DNA of 64,000 nucleotides from Shouchella oshimensis (GCF_002019765.1 NZ_KV917380.1:3240576-3304575), one strand, 5' to 3'. Shown: positions 18,035 to 27,263, numbered from the stretch's first letter. Translations and numbers: made by a program. Notes: generated by a model not told the origin, from the sequence alone.

Positions 18035-21000
18035 TTACTCTAGTTCTCCTTCTTTCCAACGAACTCTTACTAGATAAAGGGCTGGAACAACAAATAACGT
18101 TAATATCGCTGAAAATAATGCACCCGACACAATGGTAATACCTAGTGGTTGAAACAACGTACTGTTTCCAAACGCAATTGGGATTAAACCAGCAATTGTT
18201 ACAAGCGAGGTTAATACAATCGGTCGAAAACGTTGTTCCGCTGCAAGCATCACCGCTTCTTTAGGTAGAAGCCCCTCTTTTCTTCGCTGTTCAATAAATT
18301 CAATGAGCACAATCCCGTTTCGAACCACAATCCCAGCTAGACTAACGCCACCCATCAACGACATAAAGCCTAAACCTGTTTGTGTTAGAAACAGCCCAAT
18401 CATCGCTCCTGAAAAAGCCAAATACACTGCACTAAGAACAATGAACGGAATCGTTAATGAATAAAATTGAATGACCATCGCTATCAGAATAAGAAAGACT
18501 ACAATAAGAAAAATTTGGCCAATCTGTACAAAAACTTCCGTACGCTCAGACGTTTCCCCACCGATCTGCACACTGTAGTCACTTTCTTCTAACGCAAGTA
18601 GCTCGTCTTCAACTTCTGCAATAATATCATCAGCTGATTGATTCTCTGCTGGAAAAGCACGAACGGTAACGGTGCGCTCTCCTTGTTGACGAGGAATTCG
18701 TGGTTGGATCTCTTCCTCTGAGAAAGAAACAACGTCAGCTAACGGAACTCGGTTTCCTGTTTCACCAGCTATCGTTACCGTCTCAAGTAGTTCACGCTCA
18801 TCCCCTTCAATGACAAGACGCCAATCAAGCAACTCTCCGTCTTCATCAAATGTTCCAAGCGGAATGCCTTCGCCGAGTACTGCCAACGACTGAGAAAGCT
18901 CATCACTTGTTAATCCATTCTCCTCCATTGCCTCTCGATTTAATTCAACTACATACGATTGAACGGGATTCCCAATGGTATCATCTACGTTTAACACGCC
19001 GTCTACATTCAGTAAAAGCTCCTTAGCCTCGGCACTTTTCATCATTAATTCATCAATAGATGGTCCACTAATGTCAATCGCAATGGGTGCACCTACTGGA
19101 GGACCAGATTCAATAATGGACACTTCGTACGTTTCAATAACAGAAAAAGCTTCAGGTAACGTCTCGCTCCACAGATCCATTGCTGTTCTTGCTTCAATCT
19201 CTTCTTTATCAATGAACACTAGGAAGTTTGCTAGGTTTTGACTTTCTTCGCTGCCACCATTGGCGTTAAACAAACGTGGGATGGATGTTCCTGAATAGGT
19301 AGATACAGACCGAACAAAGTCATGCTGACCTAACCAACTAGCAATGGCTTCCGCCTCTTCCTCTGTTTGTGCAAGTGGTGTACCATCAGCTAACGTCGTC
19401 TCAACAAACACCTCTTCTCGATCAGAATCTGGGAAGAACTCAATTGGAATCCATGGGATAAGAGCATATGCAGCTGTCCCAACAATTAAACCCGTGAAAG
19501 CAACAATAAAGGGATGGTTGACAACGCCTTTCATTAATTTCCGCCCATACCAGTTTCCACCTTTTTCTAAAAGTGGTCCTGCAAGACCTGCTGATCGCCC
19601 ATCTTGCTTTGTTGGCTTTCGTCTCTCCCTCCATACACGATAAACAGGGACACCGATTAAGCCAACAGCCGTCGATGCAACGATGGCACTAATAACAACA
19701 ACAGGTAGCGGACGAATAAATTCACCTGCTCCACTTGGTAAGAATAAAATCGGAAAGAATGTAAACACCACAATAATGGTTGACGTAATAACAGAACCGA
19801 GTACTTCTGTCGTTCCTTTTCTCGCTGCCTCTTTTGCTGGTTTTCCTAACCTTAATTGACGCTCAATATTATCATTAACGACAATGGCATCGTCGACTAA
19901 GATAGCTAACACAAGGATATAGGCAATTAACGAAATTTGATTCAAATCAACATTTGCAAATGGTAGTGCCAGTGAGCCAATGCTAAGCGATACTGGAACG
20001 GCAATCGCCACACTAATCGCAGACCCTATTCGCAAGCCTAATGAACACACAATGAGAACAGCTAGAAAAGCAAATCCAAATGACCACGCTAAATCTACAA
20101 AAAGCTCTGATACGAGGTCACTTTGGGAATATAACAGCTCCATTTCTGCTCCCGCGGGTAACTCGCTTTCGAGTTCATCAACGTACCCGTCGAGTTCATT
20201 TTGTGCGGCAGGTACACTACTGCCTGACTGTAACGTAAACGTTAATGACAACGCTCGCTCCCCATTAAATTGGACAGCTTCTTCACGTGCTTTATAGCTT
20301 TTTTCCATTACTCCAACATCTTGCAGTCGAACGATATTGCCTTCTTCATCTACACCAACAGGCAGATTATTAAAGGAAGACACATCCTGATAGGTCTCCA
20401 TATTAACAGGAACGATGGCCCCTTCTGTCTCCCATTCGCCTATCGGTGATGTATTTTCTTCACCTTGCAAGACTCCAAGTACTTGTGCGTATGAAAGGTT
20501 ATTTTCTTCCATTGCTTCCGCATCGAGCCTAACCGCTATTTCTTCCTCCACGACTCCCTGTACGTCAACACCTGTTATATCAACAAGTGATGACAGCTTT
20601 TCTTCATACAGATCAATGAGCTGTAGGAGCTCATCCATGTCTACATCGTCATTATAGGTTATTTGATATGTAGCGAGCCCTTGATCCCCTAGATCTGTTT
20701 CTACCTCAGGATTTAAAGCATCGTCTGGTAACGTAGAAGAGAGCCCATTTACTTTTTGAGATACGTCATTCCAAATAGTCGATTCTTTTCCGACACTTTC
20801 GTCGAGTTCAACCGTAATAAGAGATAAGCTAGGCGCAGAAACCGATTCATAGGAAGTGATTTCTTCATACTCGCTTAAAATACCTTCAATTTGACTTGTA
20901 ATTTGCCGCTCCACTTCTTCTGATGAAGCACCAGGGTAAGCGGTTATAATTTGACCAATTGGTGGTTCAAATTCTGGTATTTCCCGTTGTGAAAGCTGTG

Positions 21001-21079
21001 TAAAGCTAATCGCTCCGACAATCGTTAGCATGGTAAAGAATAAGACCGTTAGCTTTGGTCGATCAATAATCCAGCGCAT
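18035..21079 (-). CDS. RND efflux permease (AcrB/SwrC type)
   Basis: 1014 residues. A first membrane helix (VLFFTMLTIVGAISFTQL) is followed by REIPEFEPPIGQI and AYPGASSEEVERQIT, typical of hydrophobe/amphiphile RND pumps. The proton relay helix reads LVLAILVDDAIVVNDNIERQ with the paired Asp near residue 395. Two large acidic extracytoplasmic loops and about 12 helices are present. The closest known role is B. subtilis SwrC (YerP), which exports surfactin. No membrane fusion protein or regulator gene is adjacent, as is also true of swrC. The strongly acidic outer domains fit an alkaline or saline habitat. Confidence 0.93.
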   Translation of the reverse strand: MRWIIDRPKLTVLFFTMLTIVGAISFTQLSQREIPEFEPPIGQIITAYPGASSEEVERQITSQIEGILSEYEEITSYESVSAPSLSLITVELDESVGKESTIWNDVSQKVNGLSSTLPDDALNPEVETDLGDQGLATYQITYNDDVDMDELLQLIDLYEEKLSSLVDITGVDVQGVVEEEIAVRLDAEAMEENNLSYAQVLGVLQGEENTSPIGEWETEGAIVPVNMETYQDVSSFNNLPVGVDEEGNIVRLQDVGVMEKSYKAREEAVQFNGERALSLTFTLQSGSSVPAAQNELDGYVDELESELPAGAEMELLYSQSDLVSELFVDLAWSFGFAFLAVLIVCSLGLRIGSAISVAIAVPVSLSIGSLALPFANVDLNQISLIAYILVLAILVDDAIVVNDNIERQLRLGKPAKEAARKGTTEVLGSVITSTIIVVFTFFPILFLPSGAGEFIRPLPVVVISAIVASTAVGLIGVPVYRVWRERRKPTKQDGRSAGLAGPLLEKGGNWYGRKLMKGVVNHPFIVAFTGLIVGTAAYALIPWIPIEFFPDSDREEVFVETTLADGTPLAQTEEEAEAIASWLGQHDFVRSVSTYSGTSIPRLFNANGGSEESQNLANFLVFIDKEEIEARTAMDLWSETLPEAFSVIETYEVSIIESGPPVGAPIAIDISGPSIDELMMKSAEAKELLLNVDGVLNVDDTIGNPVQSYVVELNREAMEENGLTSDELSQSLAVLGEGIPLGTFDEDGELLDWRLVIEGDERELLETVTIAGETGNRVPLADVVSFSEEEIQPRIPRQQGERTVTVRAFPAENQSADDIIAEVEDELLALEESDYSVQIGGETSERTEVFVQIGQIFLIVVFLILIAMVIQFYSLTIPFIVLSAVYLAFSGAMIGLFLTQTGLGFMSLMGGVSLAGIVVRNGIVLIEFIEQRRKEGLLPKEAVMLAAEQRFRPIVLTSLVTIAGLIPIAFGNSTLFQPLGITIVSGALFSAILTLFVVPALYLVRVRWKEGELE

Positions 21080-21171
21080 ACATTCCCTCTTTTCTAAGTA
21101 AGTATCACCACTTCATACCCTTTATAGGAGCTTGAAAAACATCCTATTTGCTAAATATCCAACAATCACCA

Positions 21172-21201
21172 TTGTATAACGAACGCACATTCGTCTATAA
21201 T
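21172..21201 (+). promoter_or_regulatory. Sigma-A promoter of yolD with a LexA (DinR) box in its spacer
   Basis: TTGTAT (21172-21177) and TATAAT (21196-21201) are 18 bases apart. Between them CGAACGCACATTCG (21180-21193) matches the Bacillus SOS box CGAACRNRYGTTYG at all but one defined position. LexA bound there would block RNA polymerase. Confidence 0.8.
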
Positions 21202-21230
21202 AAAAAGAAAAAGACGAAAGGACGTTCGCT

Positions 21231-21584
21231 ATGCGTAAAGAAGAATTGTTCGTTAAACGAGGAAATTTGCTTTGGGAAGGCAGTCGGATGATGCTGCCAG
21301 AGCACAAAGAAGGATGGCTTAAACTACAACAACAGGAAAGCTATATTCCACTACATGAGCCGTTATCCGAAGACAGCTGGCAGGAGCTAGGTGAAATCAT
21401 TATGGATGCGATTAGGCAACAGTACGACACTACCGTAACATTCTGGCATGATGGTCGTTACCACTCACTAGATGGAAAGGTCACAAAGTACGATGATTTG
21501 AACAAGCGCATTAAACTCCTTTTATCAGACGACTACGAATGGTTAAACCTTCGTATGATCAAAGATGTTTGTCGAAAACATTAA
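21231..21584 (+). CDS. YolD-like protein, SOS-associated
   Basis: 117 residues. The YolD-like pattern is clear: an N-terminal RGNLLWEGSRMMLPEHKEGW, then Trp/Gly spaced beta strands with HDGRYHSLDGKVTKYDD and LNKRIKLL. Proteins of this family usually precede the Y-family polymerase gene (uvrX/yqjW) and are LexA controlled; here no polymerase follows. The role is not known and is thought to support translesion synthesis. AAAGGA lies about 9 bases before the ATG. The LexA box in the promoter supports DNA damage induction. The next gene is sda. Confidence 0.85.
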   Translation: MRKEELFVKRGNLLWEGSRMMLPEHKEGWLKLQQQESYIPLHEPLSEDSWQELGEIIMDAIRQQYDTTVTFWHDGRYHSLDGKVTKYDDLNKRIKLLLSDDYEWLNLRMIKDVCRKH

Positions 21585-21654
21585 CCTCTATTTGACTGTT
21601 ATGATGGAAGACAGTCGCTTTATGTCGAACTTCGATTAAGCACAAAAAATAAGT

Positions 21655-21692
21655 ATATATAGTGTGAGATTATATTGATAAACACTATATAT
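21655..21692 (+). promoter_or_regulatory. 11-bp inverted repeat upstream of sda
   Basis: ATATATAGTGT (21655-21665) and its exact complement ACACTATATAT (21682-21692) flank a 16-base spacer containing TTGATA, a possible -35 with TAAATT at 21698-21703 as a poor -10. This could be an operator or an mRNA hairpin. In B. subtilis sda is controlled by DnaA boxes; no good TTATCCACA match is seen here. Confidence 0.5.
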
Positions 21693-21746
21693 TGTGATAA
21701 ATTACATGTATACAAGCAGAATCCTAAAACAAAGGGGAGCCTCGTC

Positions 21747-21899
21747 ATGTTACAGCAACTATCCGATGATCTTCTTCTAGAAGCATATGATCGTGCGATC
21801 CAACATTGTTTGAATGCTGACTTTATTTCCATTATTAAACAAGAACTTCGGCGTCGAGGACTCCTGAAACATATACATATGAAAAAAGATCGTTCTTAG
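21747..21899 (+). CDS. sda: Sporulation histidine kinase inhibitor Sda
   Basis: 50 residues: MLQQLSDDLLLEAYDRAIQH followed by NADFISIIKQELRRRGL. The LSDELL...A....L..DFI.li..Ei.rR pattern is that of Sda, a helical hairpin that binds the dimerisation domain of KinA and stops phosphotransfer to Spo0A when replication is starting or DNA is damaged. AAAGGGG is 10 bases before the ATG. A strong hairpin begins inside the last codons. Placement just behind the LexA-controlled yolD is notable. Confidence 0.9.
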   Translation: MLQQLSDDLLLEAYDRAIQHCLNADFISIIKQELRRRGLLKHIHMKKDRS

Positions 21900-21919
21900 T
21901 AGTAGAACGATCTTCTTTG
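21880..21919. terminator. Terminator at the end of sda, usable from both sides
   Basis: AAGATCGTTCT (21886-21896) pairs perfectly with AGAACGATCTT (21904-21914). The six A residues before it give a T-run on the minus strand for the convergent oligopeptidase gene. Confidence 0.85.
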
Positions 21920-21946
21920 CCTACCCTTTTATGTGGTAGGCTTTTT
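21919..21946 (+). terminator. Second terminator downstream of sda
   Basis: GCCTACC (21919-21925) pairs with GGTAGGC (21935-21941) and is followed by TTTTT. In tandem with the preceding hairpin it isolates the yolD-sda strand from the M3 peptidase gene. Confidence 0.8.
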
Positions 21947-23630
21947 ATAACTTTAATTCTTTTTCCATAAACGCCATAAGCGAACGAATCATGTCTTCTG
22001 AGAAATCAAACGCTATTCCTGCTGCTTTATAGACATCCGTTAATGACGTTGAACTGCCTAGGGCAAGCGCGGCTTTATACCGTTTTAATGTCTCTTCTGG
22101 GTGTTCTTTATATTGCTTGTATAGCTGCATGGCTCCAAGCTGGGCAATAACATATTCAATATAATAAAATGGCACTTCAAAAATATGAAGCACGCTAAGC
22201 CATTGAGTTTCTTGCCACTTTTCATAACCAGACCAATCAACGACATTCGACTGAAGTTTTGTCAGCAACTCACGATACTTCTTGTTGCGCTCTTCCTTTG
22301 AATGGTTCGGGTGTTCATACAGCCAATGTTGAAACGAATCAATCACCATTCCAATTGGTAAGAACGTTACAATTGATTCTAACTGCTTCTGTTTGGCACG
22401 CTCATACTCTTCCTGGTTCTCATAGTAAACATCCCAGAACGGCAACGTAAATAATTCCATAGACATACTTGCGAGTTCACTTGATTCCATCGGCGTATCA
22501 CGATAAGCCGCTAACGAAAGCTCTTTCTTCCTATCGTTATGAATGCAATGCCCCATTTCATGGATAAGGGTAATCATATCCTCATGCTGGTTCGCATGAT
22601 TCATAAAAATAACAGAAAGCTGCGAAAGTGGCAGTGACGAACAGAACCCACCTGGCGACTTCCCTTTCCTGCTTTCAAGATCAAGCGTGTTTCCTTCTTT
22701 AAGCTGAGAAAGAAGCTGACCAAAAGAAGGGTCAAGCTGATTTAACACTTTTTCTGTCTTTGAAATAAGCTCTTCTGTTGTGTCAAATGGTTTTAACGGC
22801 TCTTCACCAGGCTTGATAGCGCTACGATCCCATGGTAAATACGAATCTAACCCTAATCCTTGCTGATGGCGCTTATGAATTTTTTCAACAACCGGCTTCA
22901 CATACGTCGCCACATTCTCTGCTAAGCGTTTGCAATCCGCTGGTGTGTAATCAAACCGATCATATTTCTGAAACATATAATCTGCAAAATTCGTAAACCC
23001 AGCATTTTCAGCCTTTTTCTGCCTAAGTTGAATAAGCTCTGATAAAATTTCCTGCAAAGGCTCTTCTTTTTTTATGTAAGCCTCACGTAATTTTGTCATA
23101 GCACGTTTTCGTTGATCACGGTCAACACTTTCAGCATAAGCAGCTAATTGAGGAAGGGTTAGTTCTTTTCCATCCCAATCAGCGGTCATTGATCCAGTAT
23201 GTTCAAAATAGGTAGTGGCTAGTTGATCTTCTTCTACCTCTAGCTGAATTGTTGCTTCTTGAAATAATGCCTGTGCACTTTTTCTTCTTTTTACTAAGTA
23301 GCCATACTGTTCTTCTGGTAATTGAGCTAAAACGTTTGATGAGAGAAACGCATCATCTAATAAAGCGGAATATTTCTTTACAATTGGCAACACAACTTGC
23401 TGATCATGCTCAAATACACGCTTTGCTTCCTTAGAGTCGTTATAACTATTAAATTCAACATAATGACCTGTCATCATTTCTTCCAGTTCATCGGATAAGT
23501 CCGATTCCTTTTGGAGAAATACTTCCACCTGCTCCACTGAATCAAGCGGAATGTTCAACAACTCGTTGTACCGTGCTTCAAGCTTATCCGTCTCTTCAAG
23601 TGAAAAAGGTTCCTTATAAAAGGTTGTCAT
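21945..23630 (-). CDS. M3 family oligoendopeptidase (PepF-like)
   Basis: 561 residues. The zinc site LIHEMGHCIHND (about residues 350) is HExxH, with the third ligand in the later MESSELASMSMELF segment, as in thimet-like M3 peptidases. The long helical N-terminal part fits the closed, channel-forming fold that admits only short peptides. No signal peptide, so cytoplasmic. It is a little shorter than LAB PepF (about 600) and belongs to the pepF/M3 clade found in Bacilli. Monocistronic; AAAGGAG upstream of the ATG. Confidence 0.92.
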   Translation of the reverse strand: MTTFYKEPFSLEETDKLEARYNELLNIPLDSVEQVEVFLQKESDLSDELEEMMTGHYVEFNSYNDSKEAKRVFEHDQQVVLPIVKKYSALLDDAFLSSNVLAQLPEEQYGYLVKRRKSAQALFQEATIQLEVEEDQLATTYFEHTGSMTADWDGKELTLPQLAAYAESVDRDQRKRAMTKLREAYIKKEEPLQEILSELIQLRQKKAENAGFTNFADYMFQKYDRFDYTPADCKRLAENVATYVKPVVEKIHKRHQQGLGLDSYLPWDRSAIKPGEEPLKPFDTTEELISKTEKVLNQLDPSFGQLLSQLKEGNTLDLESRKGKSPGGFCSSLPLSQLSVIFMNHANQHEDMITLIHEMGHCIHNDRKKELSLAAYRDTPMESSELASMSMELFTLPFWDVYYENQEEYERAKQKQLESIVTFLPIGMVIDSFQHWLYEHPNHSKEERNKKYRELLTKLQSNVVDWSGYEKWQETQWLSVLHIFEVPFYYIEYVIAQLGAMQLYKQYKEHPEETLKRYKAALALGSSTSLTDVYKAAGIAFDFSEDMIRSLMAFMEKELKL

Positions 23631-23721
23631 CGTCTACCAACTCCTTTCCACCCATTTTAGCATTCATACAGAGCAGGGACTAGTTCAAGGCACTTCTGCT
23701 CGTCACTTTATTGAAAATGTG

Positions 23722-23750
23722 TTGATCGAAACGCAAAGTCCTTTTAAGAT
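23722..23750 (+). promoter_or_regulatory. Sigma-A promoter of the flavin reductase-like gene
   Basis: TTGATC (23722-23727) and TAAGAT (23745-23750) with a 17-base spacer, 36 bases before the start codon. Confidence 0.65.
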
Positions 23751-23786
23751 GAACTCAAGACGAGGATAAAAGAAGGAGTAGGGCAC

Positions 23787-24353
23787 ATGTTAAAACCTGT
23801 TTCAAAAGCTTCATGGCATACCTATCCAAGTATGGTAGCTGTCATAACGAGTCAATCAAATGATCAAGTCAATGTAATGGCATCAGGCTGGCACACCTTT
23901 ATGGGAACAAACCCGGGACATTATGGGTTCGCTTTACGAAAAGAAACGTTTACATATGAGCTAATCTCACAAAGTAAAACCTTTGCAGTACAGTTTCTCC
24001 CGAGCGAATATTCCCAGTGGATTCAACTTAGTGGAACATATAGTGGCAGAGAACAGAACAAATTTGATCTTTTTAATATTCCTTACCACTTAAGTGAGTT
24101 GTGTGCTGTTCCTATTATTAAAGAAGCTTATTTTGCTTATGAATGCAACGTAGTAGGCGAGCATACCTATGGTACTCATGAATGGATTGTCGGTGAAGTC
24201 ATACAAAGCTATCGACATGAGCAGGCATTTACTTCAAGCAATACAATCGACTTTGAGCAACTATCGATTCCAATGTATATTGGACGATCTGAATATCGAG
24301 CGCTTACAAAAGAGGCACCCCAAATGCTCCATCAACCACCCAATCATTTGTAG
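23787..24353 (+). CDS. Flavin reductase family protein
   Basis: 188 residues. The split-barrel FMN-binding fold is indicated by an early VAVITSQSNDQVNVMASGW, then FALRKETFTYELISQSKTFAVQFL and the GEVIQSYRHEQAF segment. Such proteins bind FMN and either reduce it with NAD(P)H for a partner or act on small substrates. No monooxygenase partner gene is near. AAGGAG precedes the ATG. Faces the convergent Nudix gene. Confidence 0.85.
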   Translation: MLKPVSKASWHTYPSMVAVITSQSNDQVNVMASGWHTFMGTNPGHYGFALRKETFTYELISQSKTFAVQFLPSEYSQWIQLSGTYSGREQNKFDLFNIPYHLSELCAVPIIKEAYFAYECNVVGEHTYGTHEWIVGEVIQSYRHEQAFTSSNTIDFEQLSIPMYIGRSEYRALTKEAPQMLHQPPNHL

Positions 24354-24476
24354 CCAATACAGGACGCCTTCAGAAAGAACGATTTAAACAACTTACATAA
24401 TAAAAATCTACTTACTTTGACAAACGCACTCTCTTGGATCTCTACCTTTATTCCAAGAGGGTCTCAGTCAAGACGA

Positions 24477-24938
24477 TTAATTTATGTCTCCTAGATAAAC
24501 AATCGTTTTTTTATGATTGTGGTACTCAATGAGATAACTTCTCAAACTTTTAGGGTATATCCTATATTCAAGCAACGCATCTATAGGGAGCCATTCTATA
24601 CCGACTTGATTTTTGTCTGGTTGAGTAGGTGCTTGATCACGACACTCCTTTACTGCATGACACAAAAAATAATAGTCAACTTGATGGACGTTGGAATCAA
24701 ATGCAGCATATTCGTGATTCTTCCCGATGTATTCACGGATGTGAAGGAGTTCTTTCACATCTACTTCTTTCCCGACCTCTTCTAAAAACTCTCTTTTTAA
24801 GGTGTTATGCAGCGGTTCACCCCACTCCTGTCCACCTCCAGGAAAAAGATAAAAATCCCCTTCAGCATCTCGGTTTTTTGTTACTAAGATCTTATCTTCG
24901 CTAATCATAATTCCTTTTGCTGAATTTCTAATACCCAT
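24477..24938 (-). CDS. Nudix hydrolase
   Basis: 153 residues from the ATG at 24938, chosen for the AAAGGAAAGGTG ahead; an in-frame ATG at 24986 lacks a good site. The box GGGQEWGEPLHNTLKREFLE followed by EVGKEV is a complete Nudix motif (GX5EX7REUXEEXGU). Substrate unknown; the family hydrolyses nucleoside diphosphate compounds. It follows the broken GNAT gene on the same strand. Confidence 0.88.
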   Translation of the reverse strand: MGIRNSAKGIMISEDKILVTKNRDAEGDFYLFPGGGQEWGEPLHNTLKREFLEEVGKEVDVKELLHIREYIGKNHEYAAFDSNVHQVDYYFLCHAVKECRDQAPTQPDKNQVGIEWLPIDALLEYRIYPKSLRSYLIEYHNHKKTIVYLGDIN

Positions 24939-24988
24939 GAGCACCTTTCCTTTCCATCCACTAGTAAAAAATGCTTTCCGATTCATGA

Positions 24989-25480
24989 TTATTCATGAAA
25001 CGAAGTCGCACTTAGTTCTTTTCTCATTTTAAAATTTGTTAGATTCACACCTTTTCGTTCAACGGTTTGTTGGCGAACAGTCACGTAGCCTCTATGTGTA
25101 AAAAATACCTTTGCTGTTATACTAGACTCTGTTTCAATTGCTTGCAGCTTTAATCCCTTTGCTTCCCTCTCAAGTTTATCAACTAGTAGAGATGCTATCC
25201 CTTGTCTTTGATACTCTTTATGAACAAACAATCGGTTTAAGTAACCCTTAAACGTTAGATCAGCAAAGCCGACGATTCGATCGTTTACTTTTACAACAAA
25301 CGTTAGGTTTTCATTTAATGACCTTTTCCACAGGTTTATTCTTTCACTTATATCCTCTAATGCCGCCCAAGCCTCTACTTGCTCTCGTGAATAGTCTCTT
25401 GCATTAACAGAATGAACGGTTTCATAAAAGAGCGAAACCACTTCCTCTGTATCGTTTTCATGAAATCACAAGATCCTCAT
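24989..25480 (-). pseudogene. GNAT acetyltransferase gene with an in-frame stop at codon 5
   Basis: The reading frame from the ATG at 25480, which has a fine GGGGGAGAG ribosome binding site, is MRIL, TGA, FHENDTEEVVSLFYETVHS and so on to the stop at 24989. The sequence after the stop codon is a typical N-terminus of small GNAT enzymes, and the acetyl-CoA loop YQRQGIASLLVDKLE plus the rest of the fold are intact. A single base change from CGA (Arg) would explain the stop. Without read-through, only reinitiation at GTG 25441 could give a protein of 150 residues lacking the first strand. So the gene is probably off, recently inactivated, or hit by a sequence error. Confidence 0.75.
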
Positions 25481-25553
25481 TCTTTGCTCTCCCCCTATGC
25501 AACCTTACTGCACGCGATAATAGAAACGTGATTACGTTACTTTTTACTGAGGG

Positions 25554-26708
25554 CTAATCTCTATTTTTAAACGGAGCAGACGATAGTTTTTTCCATACAT
25601 ACTCCAAAGGTCCCGTTCCTAAATATGTAACAAACAGCTCTGCTGCTACCATCATAATTATTGTTATGAACAACCAACATAGAAGCACAACATAGACAGA
25701 AGAAACGGGGGCAAGATTGAAACCCCAACCATAAAACATAAGAGATGCGACAATGTTTTGTAAAATATAACAGCTTAATGCTGTTTTTCCTATAGCTTCA
25801 AACCGCTTCATGATCCACGGGACCATCTTTTTATGAAGAACCCAAGCAAACAGTCCAATATAACCTAATGCTAAAACAGGGGCAAAGATATACCTCGTCG
25901 CAAGGTCAAAATAACCACCTGACACAAGCGCCAATAAATTTAAGGGTATTCCTATCCCCAAACCATAGATCATTAGTTTCTTACGGATGACTCTTCCACG
26001 TTCATTGTTTAAAAAAGCACCTGCGCGATACAAGTGAATGCCAACTAAATACAGTGTGATATTCATAAAAAGAATCAGAATGGCTTCCGCTCGCAATCCT
26101 ATAAAATGACCCACACGATAGCGGACTTGTTGCCAATAGGATTGATTCTGATAGACTGAGCTTATCTCTTCACCCATACGCTCCATTTCAAAAAGAAATG
26201 AATCATCTTTTAAAATAAAAAACCAGAGAATCGACACCAACACCACACCAAAAAGATGAATGAATCCGGTTATCATCATTATCTTCTTTAGAAGCTTTTC
26301 ACGCTTACTTATCATGAACGCTACGATTCCTCCTGTGAGGGCGTAACTCATGAGCACATCGTACTCAAAAACAAAAACAAAGTGCAAAAAACCATCAATA
26401 AAGAGGAGAGCCATCGTCCATAGATACAACGGTATCCATGGTAATTCGTCTCTTTTTGTTTTACGGTATTTTAACTCTAGGCCTATTCCAAATAAAATTG
26501 TCAGCAGACTTAGAAACTTCCCATTTACAAACACAGAAAGAGACGCCTGTAAGAAAGACTGTATATCCTCCCACCAATTTGCGTTTACAAAGACACCAAG
26601 AAGATTTCCCGGTTGCGCAAACAACCAAATATTCGTTCCTAATGTGCCAATAATGGCAAAACCTCTTAAGACGTCTATCAAACGAATTCGCTTTTCACTT
26701 TGTTCCAT
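25554..26708 (-). CDS. DUF418 membrane protein
   Basis: 384 residues from the ATG at 26708, behind AAGGAG. It opens with RIRLIDVLRGFAIIGTL, the typical start of DUF418 proteins (B. subtilis YeiB/YxaH-like), and has about ten hydrophobic helices. The C-terminal DUF418 core includes ALSCYILQNI and a final GPLEYVWKKLS. These proteins resemble acyltransferase-3 membrane enzymes; none has a firm function. Single gene. Confidence 0.88.
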   Translation of the reverse strand: MEQSEKRIRLIDVLRGFAIIGTLGTNIWLFAQPGNLLGVFVNANWWEDIQSFLQASLSVFVNGKFLSLLTILFGIGLELKYRKTKRDELPWIPLYLWTMALLFIDGFLHFVFVFEYDVLMSYALTGGIVAFMISKREKLLKKIMMITGFIHLFGVVLVSILWFFILKDDSFLFEMERMGEEISSVYQNQSYWQQVRYRVGHFIGLRAEAILILFMNITLYLVGIHLYRAGAFLNNERGRVIRKKLMIYGLGIGIPLNLLALVSGGYFDLATRYIFAPVLALGYIGLFAWVLHKKMVPWIMKRFEAIGKTALSCYILQNIVASLMFYGWGFNLAPVSSVYVVLLCWLFITIIMMVAAELFVTYLGTGPLEYVWKKLSSAPFKNRD

Positions 26709-26870
26709 CCTAAGCTCCTTGCACACCGTTTATTTGTACTTCACTCTACACGATGTCGCTGATCTTAGTTTACAAATGTTTCACTTGATTCCCTATTCAT
26801 CGATGTCACTTCATTCACATGACAGCTGTCACAACTAGTGTGCTTTCAGGAAGACTTTCATTAGCCCTAC

Positions 26871-27263
26871 TTAGATTCGTCTTGCATAAAAAACCATCGT
26901 CGATGGAATCGTTACCAACAAAATAGACGCTAAAAAGACTAAGACTTGTTGGGCGTCCCAATGAATCTCACTAAATCCGGCTACAAAAAATAACAAAAAG
27001 ATGCTACTGAAGAGAACGAAATAATTCACCACCATCGATTTTCCTATTATTGTTTTTGCCCGTTCATCCTTTGGGAATAAGTGAGGGGATAGGTAAACCA
27101 TCAATAGCTGATTCATCCCTAACGCCATTAATGCCACTGCCATCGTAAATTGACGATGGAGTAGTGGATCAATCATGATGTAAATGGCAACTCCAGTTAA
27201 AAAGAGACCAGTAATGAAAAACAGTAGTTGGTTTTCCTTTACTTTTCTTTTTTTCTCCATCAT
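26871..27263 (-). CDS. Four-helix membrane protein paired with an XRE regulator
   Basis: 130 residues with a basic start (MEKKRKVKENQ), about four hydrophobic helices and a cytoplasmic loop KDERAKTIIGKS between helices 2 and 3, similar to DUF2178-like proteins that are commonly encoded next to a small HTH regulator. The ATG follows the regulator stop directly (TAAATG), with GAGGAGGAC overlapping the regulator end as ribosome binding site, so the two are coupled. Function unknown. Confidence 0.65.
   Translation of the reverse strand: MMEKKRKVKENQLLFFITGLFLTGVAIYIMIDPLLHRQFTMAVALMALGMNQLLMVYLSPHLFPKDERAKTIIGKSMVVNYFVLFSSIFLLFFVAGFSEIHWDAQQVLVFLASILLVTIPSTMVFYARRI

Noticed and set aside
24431-24459. 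8-bp inverted repeat (CTCTTGGA and complement) as a terminator between the flavin reductase and Nudix genes
   Set aside because: The arms are perfect but no T-run follows on either strand, so termination is not supported.
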